Assembly (NCBI GenBank): GCA_029778945.1
Contig: JAKPBN010000128.1
Coordinates: 1-43,150, forward strand
From: Spirochaetota bacterium
Lineage (GTDB): Bacteria > Spirochaetota > Spirochaetia > Treponematales > Rectinemataceae
Length of the DNA stretch: 43,150 nt
Reading direction: 5' to 3'
How positions within the stretch are numbered: the first letter of the stretch is position 1; every line of letters starts with the position of its first letter. The position numbers and the translations under genes are program-made. Shown here piece by piece: positions 16,966 through 23,976 of this stretch. A model generated the notes under the pieces. That model made no database searches. It saw nothing but the letters and a program-made list of their open reading frames with translations, and was not told where the DNA came from.

Positions 16966-17484
16966 TCAGTCCGGGACCCAGAAGGCCACTATGGCTTCCT
17001 CGGCGGGCATCAGTGAAGAAAAGGCCGGGGCCGAAAGGTTTGCGGCCGAAAGGGTCGTGTCGGTCCAGGTTCCGGCGAGGATGGGATTGTATTCCCCACT
17101 CTTCCTATCCTTCTCTATATCCTTCTTATAGCCGTTGATCATGATGGCCGCGAGGAGATCCATGCCCTGGGCAATGACCTTCCTGTCCCCGCCCTGGAAG
17201 TCGGCTATGGGCGCCAGTCGGGCGGTGGGCGAGGCGTCGTCCGCCGGGGTGTGGTCAAAGACGTGGCGGCAGGATTCGCTGGAAGCGAGGATATAGGTAG
17301 CGAGGTGGGCCAGGGCAGTCCGGTCCGGGTGGTCACAGCCAGCCACATAGGGGATGGCGGCCACGAGGCGGGCGGTCTTATTGGCGCTCAGTTTGTCCGC
17401 CATATCTGTGGGCATCCGGAAGGTCGCTGCGATGCGGCTTGCCAAATCTTGCCAAATTTTGTCATCGAAGGTCATCTGCGACAT
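16966..17484 (-). CDS. Hypothetical protein, partner of membrane LuxR regulator
   Basis: I do not recognise this 172-residue protein. It has no signal peptide or membrane helix and looks soluble and mainly helical. Visible features are VAAIPYVAGCDHPDRTALAH, with Cys, His and Asp close together, CRHVFDHTPADD, and a C-terminal PAEEAIVAFWVPD. The clustered Cys/His/Asp residues could bind a metal, but no family motif supports this. A good promoter and a GGGGAG ribosome binding site precede it. It is the first gene of the operon with the LuxR-type regulator, so it may be that regulator's input or output. This is inference from position only. Confidence 0.6.
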   Translation of the reverse strand: MSQMTFDDKIWQDLASRIAATFRMPTDMADKLSANKTARLVAAIPYVAGCDHPDRTALAHLATYILASSESCRHVFDHTPADDASPTARLAPIADFQGGDRKVIAQGMDLLAAIMINGYKKDIEKDRKSGEYNPILAGTWTDTTLSAANLSAPAFSSLMPAEEAIVAFWVPD

Positions 17485-17502
17485 CGGTGTGCTCCCCTCC
17501 GT

Positions 17503-17530
17503 ATCATATCACCCGCATTTAAGCGGTCAA
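17503..17530 (-). promoter_or_regulatory. Promoter of the hypothetical-LuxR operon
   Basis: Minus strand: TTGACC (17525-17530), 16 bases, TATGAT (17503-17508). The start of transcription would be near 17496, leaving a short leader with GGAGGGGAG before the ATG at 17484. Confidence 0.7.
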
Positions 17531-17786
17531 GGGCAAAAGTTAACCTCCATTATGATCCTGAATCTCCAAAATCACCATGGTAGATGAATTACTATGGCTC
17601 CTTTTTGCACTTTTAGATTGTGGAGACAAGAGGCCGGGGATATTGTTTGGGACGTCGGGTGGGGCTGGCCGTAGCTCCTTTCGACAGGTCGCTCATAGGT
17701 AAAAATAGCGCCCCCCGGCGCGCAATGTAAAAAGGTGCCGGTCCTAGAGGCCGGGAGTTAAAAATGATGCAAAATTCCGGGGAGGT
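17531..17786. other. AT-richer gene-free stretch left of the insertion sequence
   Basis: No convincing gene is seen. The stretch is less GC-rich than the rest and has small imperfect hairpins (GCCGGTCC...GGCCGG near 17735-17755). Minus-strand frames are only 12 and 27 codons long, without well placed ribosome binding sites. Confidence 0.4.
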
Positions 17787-17831
17787 AAAAAAACAGAACG
17801 AAGCGCTCCTTTGGGGGCGCTTCGTTTTTTT
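17787..17831. terminator. Bidirectional intrinsic terminator
   Basis: A ten-base-pair stem (AACGAAGCGC at 17797-17806 with GCGCTTCGTT at 17817-17826) is followed by a T run on the plus strand. It is preceded by seven A residues (17787-17793), so it also works on the minus strand. It lies just outside the left end of the insertion sequence. Confidence 0.8.
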
Positions 17832-17836
17832 GTGAC

Positions 17837-19114
17837 TGCCACCGAAATTGTGTATCCTGCAATCACCGGAAAAGACCAGGGGCGTTAGGGGGTATGAGCC
17901 CTTCCTTCCTCCCTCCCTTTTGCGCCAACCCCGACTGCGTCCATCACAGCCATGGCCCCAAGGATCCCTACCGGAGCTTCCGGTCCATCGGCAGCTACCA
18001 CACCAGGATCTTCGGGGATGTCCCGAGGTTCCAGTGCAAGGCCTGCGGCCGGAGCTTCTCGGTCCAGACCTTCCGAGTCGACTACTGGGTCAAGCGGCGC
18101 TTTTCCTATGAAGACCTAACCCACCGCCTCTCCTCTTGCGAGAGCCTCCGGGCCATTGGCCGGGCCTGGAGGGTCGCGGGCAAGTCGGTCTCGAATCGGG
18201 TTGGCCGCGCCGCTAGGCAGGTCCTCGCCATGGACTCCCGCCTGGCCTCGGCCCGGAGGCCCACGGAGGACCTTGCCGCCGATGGCTTTGAGTCTTTTTG
18301 CGTCTCCCAGTTCTTCCCCAACAACATCCACATCCTGGTCGGGGCGGAGTCCCAGTTCGTGTACGCGACCGACCATGTGACCCTGCGGCGCAAGGGAAGG
18401 ATGACTCTCGAGCAGAAGGAGCGCCGGGCCGAGCTCGAGCGCCGTTATCGCGCGGACCCCAAGGGTGTGGCAAAGTCCTTCTCGCGGATCGCCTCAGAAT
18501 GGCTCCGGATCCTCTCGGACGGCTCTCTCCCGGCCTCGACTCTCTGGACCGATGAGAAGCGGGACTATCCCCGGGCCCTTCGGGCCTCCCCCTCCGTCGC
18601 GGCCCTCCTTGGACAGGGGCGGCTCGCCCACAGGACCATCCCTTCCCGGGCTCCCAGGACCATGACCAATCCCCTCTTTCCGGTGAACTACATCGACCGG
18701 GAGCTGCGGAAAAACCTCCATGAGCACGTCCGGGAAACGACCTGCTGGGGGAGGAACGTGAGCTCCCAGATGGAGCGGCTCAGCCTCTACCTGTACCAGC
18801 ACAACTACCGCAAGCCCTACCGGGTCCGGAAGCCCAGGGGTCCGACCCATGCCGAGGTGGCGGGCTATAACCTGGCCATGGTGAAGGAGGAGCTGGAGCG
18901 GCTATGGATGGATCGGGCCTGGCTGACCCACACGGTACTAGGGCAACCGGCCCTGGATACCTGGCTGAGGCGGCGGACGACGCCCTTGAGGCCCGGCGAC
19001 GAGTATCGGCAACGGCATATCTGGGGATGGATACGGGGTGGGCCCAGGGACCTTGCGGTTTGCGCCGCTGGATGGTGACCCGAACCCGAGCGCCCGTACA
19101 CAATCTTGGTGGCA
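17837..19114 (+). mobile_element. Insertion sequence with one transposase gene
   Basis: The ends are inverted repeats: TGCCACCGAAATTGTGTA (17837-17854) and, inverted, TGCCACCAAGATTGTGTA (19097-19114), with two mismatches in 18. The similarity continues weakly outward (GTGAC and GTAAG), so the true boundary may lie up to five bases further out. No clear target-site duplication is seen. The 1278-bp unit holds a single intact transposase. The same ends bound a 150-bp element at 30740-30889. The family is not certain; the zinc-ribbon transposase and end sequence were not matched to a named group. Confidence 0.85.
17894..19078 (+). CDS. Transposase, zinc-ribbon DDE type
   Basis: The 394-residue protein starts with a zinc ribbon (C10-x4-C15 and C48-x2-C51), as in many transposases that bind their own ends through this domain. 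A helical DNA-binding segment follows, then a probable RNase-H-like catalytic core. Candidate acidic residues are D130 (LAADGFESF), D220 (LWTDEKRDYP) and E277 or E281 (NLHEHVRET). A conserved-looking RLSLYLYQHNYRKPYR segment follows the last one. The reading frame is complete with no frameshift, so the element may be active. AGGGGG precedes the ATG. The last residues run almost to the right inverted repeat. Confidence 0.85.
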   Translation: MSPSFLPPFCANPDCVHHSHGPKDPYRSFRSIGSYHTRIFGDVPRFQCKACGRSFSVQTFRVDYWVKRRFSYEDLTHRLSSCESLRAIGRAWRVAGKSVSNRVGRAARQVLAMDSRLASARRPTEDLAADGFESFCVSQFFPNNIHILVGAESQFVYATDHVTLRRKGRMTLEQKERRAELERRYRADPKGVAKSFSRIASEWLRILSDGSLPASTLWTDEKRDYPRALRASPSVAALLGQGRLAHRTIPSRAPRTMTNPLFPVNYIDRELRKNLHEHVRETTCWGRNVSSQMERLSLYLYQHNYRKPYRVRKPRGPTHAEVAGYNLAMVKEELERLWMDRAWLTHTVLGQPALDTWLRRRTTPLRPGDEYRQRHIWGWIRGGPRDLAVCAAGW

Positions 19115-19151
19115 CTTACTGCAAAATCGATCGGGGCGGGGCCCAGGGCGA

Positions 19152-19832
19152 TCAGCCCCCGGGCAGCTCCTGGCCCCGGGTCTGATGCCGGCCTTGGACC
19201 AGGGCGGCGGCTATGGCCGATTCCCCTAGGCCGGCGTGGCCCAGCTCCTCGGCAAGGCAGATCTGGCAAAGCCCATGGGTGAGCCTGTTCTGGGGGAGGC
19301 CCGCCTGGGCCAGGGCTCCTGGGCGGCTCCACTGGCCTTCCTCGTCCTTGACGGCCCCGCAACGGGCGCAGACGGCTACGGGCTTGTCCGCCTCGGACCG
19401 GATCACCCTGATCAGTAGGTCCTTTTCCGCCAGGGCCTTTTTCCAGATGCTCACGTCCGAGAGCAGCACGGACTTGCGGCCCTCCGGGTCGGCCTGGCCA
19501 AAGCGGGCCTCAAAGTAGTGGCTAGTCCCGGGCCCATCGACCCGGAAGGGCGAAGGCTCGAGCCGTCCTGTGGCTGCCCTTCGGAAAAGCTCCAAGAGCT
19601 CCTGCCTGCCGACCGAGCCCTGGCAACCCCGGGGAGGGAGGGCCTCGAGGAAGTCCCGGCCGGCGGGATTGGCCTCCAGGATGTCTCCCCGAGGGCTGAT
19701 CAGGTAACCTGGGTCGGCTAGCCTTGTGAAGGCGGCCGACCGGAGCCTCCTGGCCTGGAGCCAGGCTCCAGGTCCAGGGCGAACAACTTTTTCCATATCC
19801 CGATACTGCGGAGCCCCCCTGCGATGGGTCAA
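19152..19832 (-). CDS. PAS-domain protein with C-terminal Cys4 zinc-like motif
   Basis: The 226-residue protein has a PAS-like domain (PGYLISPRGDILEANPAGRD, about residues 41-60, and on to a VLLSDVSIWKKAL strand near 130). After a linker helix comes CARCGAVKDEEGQW...HGLCQICLAEEL, a four-cysteine motif often found at the end of PAS sensor proteins (usually written CxxCxxIRD...W...SHGxCPxC). No kinase, cyclase or output DNA-binding domain is present. An internal ATG at 19796 is an alternative start. It is the last gene of the riboswitch-controlled ABC operon, 48 bases after the permease gene, and could be a small redox or ligand sensor for that system. This last point is inference. Confidence 0.7.
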   Translation of the reverse strand: MTHRRGAPQYRDMEKVVRPGPGAWLQARRLRSAAFTRLADPGYLISPRGDILEANPAGRDFLEALPPRGCQGSVGRQELLELFRRAATGRLEPSPFRVDGPGTSHYFEARFGQADPEGRKSVLLSDVSIWKKALAEKDLLIRVIRSEADKPVAVCARCGAVKDEEGQWSRPGALAQAGLPQNRLTHGLCQICLAEELGHAGLGESAIAAALVQGRHQTRGQELPGG

Positions 19833-19880
19833 GCGAAGCGGGGTCAGGGCGGCCTAGTCATTCATCTAGAAGTCCTGATT

Positions 19881-20684
19881 TCAGATCCGAGTACCCATCC
19901 GGTTGCCTGACTCATAGCGCCTAAGGCCTAGGTTAAAGAGCAGATAACTTCCTGCCCCGTAGACGAGGGCCATGAGGGCCAGGAGGGGGAGGGCTTTCAG
20001 GTCCAAGGCCTTGTAGGCCGCCAAGGGGATAAAGGCTATAAAGCCCGAGGGGATGAGGCTGTAGAAGAGCCAGCGCATGCCCTGGTCAAAGACGGTCTCC
20101 GGGTAGAGGGAGAAGGAGAGGAGGAATTCCGAGATCGCCGAGGAGAGGGCCGAGGCGTTGCCCAGGAAGAAGGCGAGGCTTTCCGCCGCCGCGAAGGTGG
20201 CCGCGAAGATGAGGCCCCCGGTCAGGGTGAGGACGCAGAAAAAGCCGAGCTGGGCCAAGGAGAGGCCGGGCAGGAGGGCTATGACAATAAAGCCGTAGAG
20301 GAGGTCTCCCCAGCCCGAGACGATGGTCCGGGACGTGAGGAGGTTGAGGAAGACATCCTTGGGCTGGAGGAGGTAGGTGTCGATTTCCCCCTTCTGGACC
20401 ATGGCCCCGAGGTGGCGGATGTTGCCAAAGCACACATGGGCCAGGCCAAAGGACGAAGACACCAGGGCCCAGAGGAACATGACATCCGAAAAGCCGTAGC
20501 CCCCGATGCCTCCCGTCTGCTGGATGAGGACGGCCCAGAAGAGGGCAAAGGAGGCGTTGTTGAGGATCATCCCAAAGACCTGGAGGAGGAAGTTGAGGCG
20601 GTACTCGATCACGGCCTGGAGGTTGACCTGGAAGGTCACGGAGAGGAAGCGGGTGTAGGATCGAAGGACCGATGCCCTGGCCAT
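19881..20684 (-). CDS. ABC transporter permease (COG3694-like, ABC-2 type)
   Basis: The 267-residue protein has about six membrane helices and an N-terminal amphipathic region (LRSYTRFLSVTFQVNLQAVI). The loop GAMVQKGEIDTYLLQPKD and the following segment are typical of one of the paired permeases in the COG3694/COG4587/COG4586 ABC systems. These systems are thought to export small molecules, but few have a known substrate. It is encoded one base after the end of the partner permease gene and would form a heterodimeric channel with it in the cytoplasmic membrane. Confidence 0.85.
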   Translation of the reverse strand: MARASVLRSYTRFLSVTFQVNLQAVIEYRLNFLLQVFGMILNNASFALFWAVLIQQTGGIGGYGFSDVMFLWALVSSSFGLAHVCFGNIRHLGAMVQKGEIDTYLLQPKDVFLNLLTSRTIVSGWGDLLYGFIVIALLPGLSLAQLGFFCVLTLTGGLIFAATFAAAESLAFFLGNASALSSAISEFLLSFSLYPETVFDQGMRWLFYSLIPSGFIAFIPLAAYKALDLKALPLLALMALVYGAGSYLLFNLGLRRYESGNRMGTRI

Positions 20685-20685
20685 G

Positions 20686-21474
20686 TCAGCCTCCCTGGAT
20701 CGCGACGCGGTGGCGGCCCCGGCTAAAGACCAGGGAGCTTAGGGCGATGGCCCCGCCCAGCCAGGCCAGCTGGAGGCCTATGAGCCCAAGGGCCTGGGGC
20801 CCCGTGGCCGCGACGGCGATCCGGGCCGGGGCATAGGCCAGGGAGGGCAGGGGGGTGAGGAGGGCTAGCCGCCTTGCGGTGTCGGGCAGGAACTCCAGGG
20901 GGAGGAGGGTCCCCACAATAAGGGCTAGCTTCTGGAAGATCCAGAAGAAGGCCGTGTTTTCCTCGACCCAGAAGGCGGTCATCGCGAGGGCCATCTGGAG
21001 GTGGAACTGGAGGCTGCCCGCCAGGAGGAGGGAGACAAGCACGGCCAAGAGTCTGGGGACCGAGGCTCCGGGGGGAGGCCCGGCCAGGAGGAGGCCCGCC
21101 AGGATGCCTTCCCCGAGGAGGTTGGCCGCGTCGACGATCCCCGTGCCCATGGCCTGGGCCCAGTGGTAGCCCACAAAGGAATAGGGCCGCCCCAGGAGGT
21201 AGGCCACCTGGCCGCTCTTCACATCCTCGGCCAGGGTAAAGAAGAAGCGGCCAAAGCCAAAGGCCGAGACCTCGGCGACGATGAAGTACCATACCGACAT
21301 GGTGTAGTCGTAGCCGGCGATGCTGGACTTGCCCGCGTAGGCCGCGGCCCAGATGCGGGCGAAGACAAAGACAAAGAGGCCGTAGGTGAAGACCGAGCCG
21401 AGGAAGTTGCCGCGGTAGATAAGCTTGTTCCTCGCGCTCGTGCCGGCCGTCACCCGGTACTTGCGCCAGCTCAT
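20686..21474 (-). CDS. ABC transporter permease (COG4587-like, ABC-2 type)
   Basis: The 262-residue protein has about six hydrophobic helices. Near the end of the first half it carries VKSGQVAYLLGRPYSFVGYH, the same loop type (K-x-G-x-x-x-x-L-L-x-x-P) as its partner permease, which indicates the paired ABC-2 arrangement. Its start overlaps the stop of the ATPase gene by four bases (ATGA), so translation is coupled. It belongs to the operon ATPase, permease, permease, PAS protein, led by a ykkC-like riboswitch. Confidence 0.85.
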   Translation of the reverse strand: MSWRKYRVTAGTSARNKLIYRGNFLGSVFTYGLFVFVFARIWAAAYAGKSSIAGYDYTMSVWYFIVAEVSAFGFGRFFFTLAEDVKSGQVAYLLGRPYSFVGYHWAQAMGTGIVDAANLLGEGILAGLLLAGPPPGASVPRLLAVLVSLLLAGSLQFHLQMALAMTAFWVEENTAFFWIFQKLALIVGTLLPLEFLPDTARRLALLTPLPSLAYAPARIAVAATGPQALGLIGLQLAWLGGAIALSSLVFSRGRHRVAIQGG

Positions 21475-22523
21475 GCGCTCGCCTCCGCCACCTCCAGGGG
21501 CCTGGCCGCGGCGCTGGCCTGGGCCCCAGTGCCCGCCTCGTAGACCGAGGCTATGATGTTCTCCAGGGGCTCATCCTCCACGGTCAGGTCGAGGACCTCG
21601 CCCTTCTGGGCCAGGATGCGGATGAGGTCGGGCAGGTGCTGGCGCCGGGTGTCCACCACATAGCTCGCGGCGCTGAAGGAGCCCTCGATGCCCTCGGCCT
21701 TGACCTTGACCGGCTTGAGGCCGGGCAGGTCGAAGTGGACGGGCTCGGCGTACTTCACGCCCACGTACTTGCGCTGGAGGGCCCGGTGGCGCAGGTCCTT
21801 CATGGACTCGTCCACGACCACCTCGCCATGGTGGATGATGATGGCCCGCTTGCAGATCTTCTCGATGTCCCCGATGTCGTGGCTCGTGAGGAATACCGTC
21901 ACCTCGTCCTCCTCGGCGGCCTCGACGAGGAGGCTCCGGATCTCCCGCTTGGCGATCACGTCTAGGCCGATGGTGGGCTCGTCGAGGAAGAGGACCCGGG
22001 GGGCGGGGAGGAGGCTCGCGGCGATCTCGCAGCGGATCCTCTCGCCCAGGGAGAGCTTGCGCACCGGGACGTCCATGTAGTCGCCGATCCCAAAGCGCTC
22101 GACGAGCTCGGCCTGGCGCCAGAGCCTGTCGTCCTCGTCGATGTCGTATATCGCGCCTATGAGGCGGAAGGAGTCGGCGGGGGGGAGGTGGAACCAGAGC
22201 TGGCTGCGCTGGCCAAAGACGGAGCCGATGTAGCGGGACAGCTCGGCCCTGTCCTTGGCCGGATCGAGGCCGAGGACCTCGGCCTGGCCGCCCGAGGGCG
22301 TGAGGATCCCGGTGAGCATCTTGATGGTGGTGGACTTGCCGGCCCCGTTGGGGCCCAGGAAGGCGAGGACCTCTCCCTCCTCCACCTCGAAGGAGACCGA
22401 CTTGACGGCCTCGACATCGCGGTAGCGGGGCCTGACCAGGGAGGACAGGCTCGCGCCTAGGCCCTCGGCCTTGACTCGGGTCCGGAAAGTCTTGGACAGG
22501 TTCGACGCTTCGATGACGCGCAT
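21471..22523 (-). CDS. ABC transporter ATP-binding protein (COG4586-like)
   Basis: With the start at 22523 the protein has 350 residues; GGAG lies six bases before this ATG. Seen motifs: Walker A GPNGAGKST, signature LSLGERIRCE, Walker B RVLFLDEPTIGLD and the H-loop TSHD. The N-terminal VRPRYRDVEAVKSVSFEVEEG and the C-terminal extension after residue 240 are typical of COG4586 ATPases. It powers the two downstream permeases. The upstream leader carries a promoter, a guanidine-I-like (ykkC) riboswitch and an attenuator terminator. The pump may therefore answer to the riboswitch ligand. If that ligand is guanidine, guanidinium export is a reasonable guess, not shown by the protein itself. A longer in-frame extension upstream runs through the terminator and is not coding. 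Confidence 0.92.
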   Translation of the reverse strand: MRVIEASNLSKTFRTRVKAEGLGASLSSLVRPRYRDVEAVKSVSFEVEEGEVLAFLGPNGAGKSTTIKMLTGILTPSGGQAEVLGLDPAKDRAELSRYIGSVFGQRSQLWFHLPPADSFRLIGAIYDIDEDDRLWRQAELVERFGIGDYMDVPVRKLSLGERIRCEIAASLLPAPRVLFLDEPTIGLDVIAKREIRSLLVEAAEEDEVTVFLTSHDIGDIEKICKRAIIIHHGEVVVDESMKDLRHRALQRKYVGVKYAEPVHFDLPGLKPVKVKAEGIEGSFSAASYVVDTRRQHLPDLIRILAQKGEVLDLTVEDEPLENIIASVYEAGTGAQASAAARPLEVAEASA

Positions 22524-22563
22524 GGATGCCTCCGCGCTATGGAGGCCCCTTCCCCTCGGATTT

Positions 22564-22602
22564 AAAAAAAGAGAAAGGAGCCTCGAAGTGTCGAGACTCC
22601 TT
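22564..22602 (-). terminator. Attenuator terminator before the ABC operon
   Basis: Minus strand: AAGGAG-T-CTCGA and TCGAG-G-CTCCTT form a long stem with a short loop, followed by TCTCTTTTTTT. It lies between the riboswitch aptamer and the ABC ATPase start. Its 5' arm overlaps the conserved 3' edge of the aptamer, so ligand binding could block it and allow read-through. Confidence 0.85.
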
Positions 22603-22800
22603 CCTCGGGCTTTTTTCCCGTGGGTGTATCGGGCAAAGGTCCGGCAACCGCCGGAGTGCTGGCCCGCTGGCGCCGCTCGGACCGTCCTTTGGCTGGCGAT
22701 AGGGCTGGCGGATCGCCAGCCAAAGGTCGCGGAACTCCCGGTGGTCGTTCCGCGCACTGCTCTATCAAGCCCAAGCCAAAGAGGAACCCTAGGCGCCCTC
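22600..22800 (-). promoter_or_regulatory. Guanidine-I-like (ykkC class) riboswitch aptamer
   Basis: Minus strand matches the ykkC consensus in order. CTAGGGTTCC at 22792-22783 is exact, GGTCCGAG at 22683-22676 is exact, and ACACCCACGGGAAAAAAGCCCGAGGA at 22627-22602 is close to the ACACGG-x-GGGA-x-AAAGCCCGGGAGA box. Predicted helices: P1a GGCGCC (upstream of CTAGGG) with GGCGCC at 22674-22669; P2 CGGGC with GCCCG around an inner TCCGGC/GCCGGA hairpin; P3 CGGG/CCCG around AAAAAAG. The P1b region is enlarged by two extra hairpins. Known class ligands are guanidine (type 1) or ppGpp, PRPP or nucleotides (type 2); the sequence alone does not settle which, though type 1 fits a transporter best. Confidence 0.75.
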
Positions 22801-22810
22801 TCGTGTTGTC

Positions 22811-22839
22811 AGGATAGCGAGGCCTGTCGGGATCGTCAA
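22811..22839 (-). promoter_or_regulatory. Promoter of the riboswitch-ABC operon
   Basis: Minus strand: TTGACG (22834-22839), 17-base spacer, TATCCT (22811-22816). Transcription would begin near 22804, directly before the aptamer, which supports the riboswitch reading. Confidence 0.75.
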
Positions 22840-22888
22840 GCGGTGGGAGATGTTACTATGTGTAGATATGATGTGATAGTTAGGAAGG

Positions 22889-22907
22889 CCTTGGCTCGTG
22901 GCCAAGG
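22889..22907 (-). terminator. Weak terminator after the corA-like gene
   Basis: CCTTGGC and GCCAAGG form a perfect seven-base-pair stem with a five-base loop a few bases after the stop codon. The following CCTTCCTAAC is poor in T, so termination may be partial. Confidence 0.4.
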
Positions 22908-22910
22908 AGC

Positions 22911-23870
22911 CTAGCGGCGCTTCCGCTCGTCCCGGATCCGGTCCCTCTCTCGGCCCGTCCTCTCCAGGATCCAGAAGGTGAGGAAGCCCACGGGCACCAG
23001 GGCCATCATGAAGAGGGGATAGGCCAGCCACCAGGGGCTGGCCTTTGTCCAGCTCGAGAACTCCGACATGCCTCCGATCCCCGCGAGGAGGTTCATGGGC
23101 ATAAAGATGATGGAGATCACCGTGAGGCGCTTCATCAGCACCGAGAGGTTGTTGTTGACCACCGAGAAGCGGGCGTCCATGAGGCCCGTGAGGATGTTCG
23201 AGTAGATCTCCGCCTGCTTGGAGCACTGGCGGTTCTCGATGAGGATCTCGTCCAGGATGTCGGTCTGGGTCTCGCTGAAGCCGAATTTGCCCGGGGCGGA
23301 GATCATCTTCTCGAGGACGGCCTGGTTGGAGTCGATGCCGTTCACAAAGTAGACCAGGCTCTTCTCCAGGGTAAACATGTCCAGGAGGTAGCGGTTTTCC
23401 ATCGAGGCCGTGATCCGCCTCTCTAGGGACTCGGAGAGCATGTTGATCACCTTGAGATGGCCGAGGAAGTGGGCGATGGTGCCGTAGAGGATCTTGAGGA
23501 GGGCGTCCCGGATGTTCTCCACCCGGCGCACCGCCCGGTCCTCAAAAAGGCCCAGGCCGTCATTGGCCACGATGATGAGGCGGTGCTTGGCCAGGAAGAG
23601 GCCCAGGGAGGTGACCGTAAAGAGGAGTTGGTCCTCGCCGGTGAAATTCCTGGGCCTCTTAAGGATGATCTTGATCACCCCCTCTCCCAGCTCGATCCGC
23701 CCAAGCTCGTCGGGGTCCAGGGCCGAGGCCAGGTCATGGCTGTCTATGGCGTAGTCGGCGCAGATCCTGCGCCTTTCCTCCTCGTCCGGGGAGGAGAAGA
23801 CCAGGATCGGGGCCGCCTCGGCAGCCATGGGGGTGATGATCCCGTTTTCGATGCCAAAGGCTTCCAGCAT
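22911..23870 (-). CDS. CorA-like divalent cation transporter with variant GMS signature
   Basis: The chosen start (23870) gives 319 residues, the usual CorA length. GAGG lies five bases before it, and a promoter 22-50 bases upstream would exclude the longer frame starting at 23978. The long cytoplasmic domain ends in the pore helix VLMKRLTVISIIFMPMNLLA, followed by GIGGMSEFSSW and a second helix (WWLAYPLFMMALVPVGFLTF) with a basic C-terminal tail. Classical CorA channels have Gly-Met-Asn after the first helix; here the loop reads Gly-Met-Ser. Variants of this loop are known in divergent CorA-like proteins and may alter ion preference, so Mg2+ transport should not be assumed. Confidence 0.82.
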   Translation of the reverse strand: MLEAFGIENGIITPMAAEAAPILVFSSPDEEERRRICADYAIDSHDLASALDPDELGRIELGEGVIKIILKRPRNFTGEDQLLFTVTSLGLFLAKHRLIIVANDGLGLFEDRAVRRVENIRDALLKILYGTIAHFLGHLKVINMLSESLERRITASMENRYLLDMFTLEKSLVYFVNGIDSNQAVLEKMISAPGKFGFSETQTDILDEILIENRQCSKQAEIYSNILTGLMDARFSVVNNNLSVLMKRLTVISIIFMPMNLLAGIGGMSEFSSWTKASPWWLAYPLFMMALVPVGFLTFWILERTGRERDRIRDERKRR

Positions 23871-23891
23871 GGCGACCTCGCTTAGGTTTTC

Positions 23892-23920
23892 AGCATAGTT
23901 CCAATTCAATGCCGAGGCAA
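23892..23920 (-). promoter_or_regulatory. Promoter of the corA-like gene
   Basis: Minus strand: TTGCCT (23915-23920), 17-base spacer, TATGCT (23892-23897). Transcription would begin about 15 bases before the chosen start at 23870. Confidence 0.65.
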
Positions 23921-23976
23921 ACCCACGGGCCTCTTTTCCCTTGCCCCTGGACCCCGGGCGTGATAGCTTAGCCTCC

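Noticed and set aside
17531-17640. Short peptide genes upstream of the LuxR operon promoter
   Set aside because: Frames of 12 and 27 codons lack properly spaced ribosome binding sites and any similarity.
22571-22914. Short frames in the leader of the ABC operon, and the N-terminal extension of the ATPase to 22757
   Set aside because: They run through the terminator and riboswitch helices; the ATPase start at 22523 has a good ribosome binding site and matches the family.
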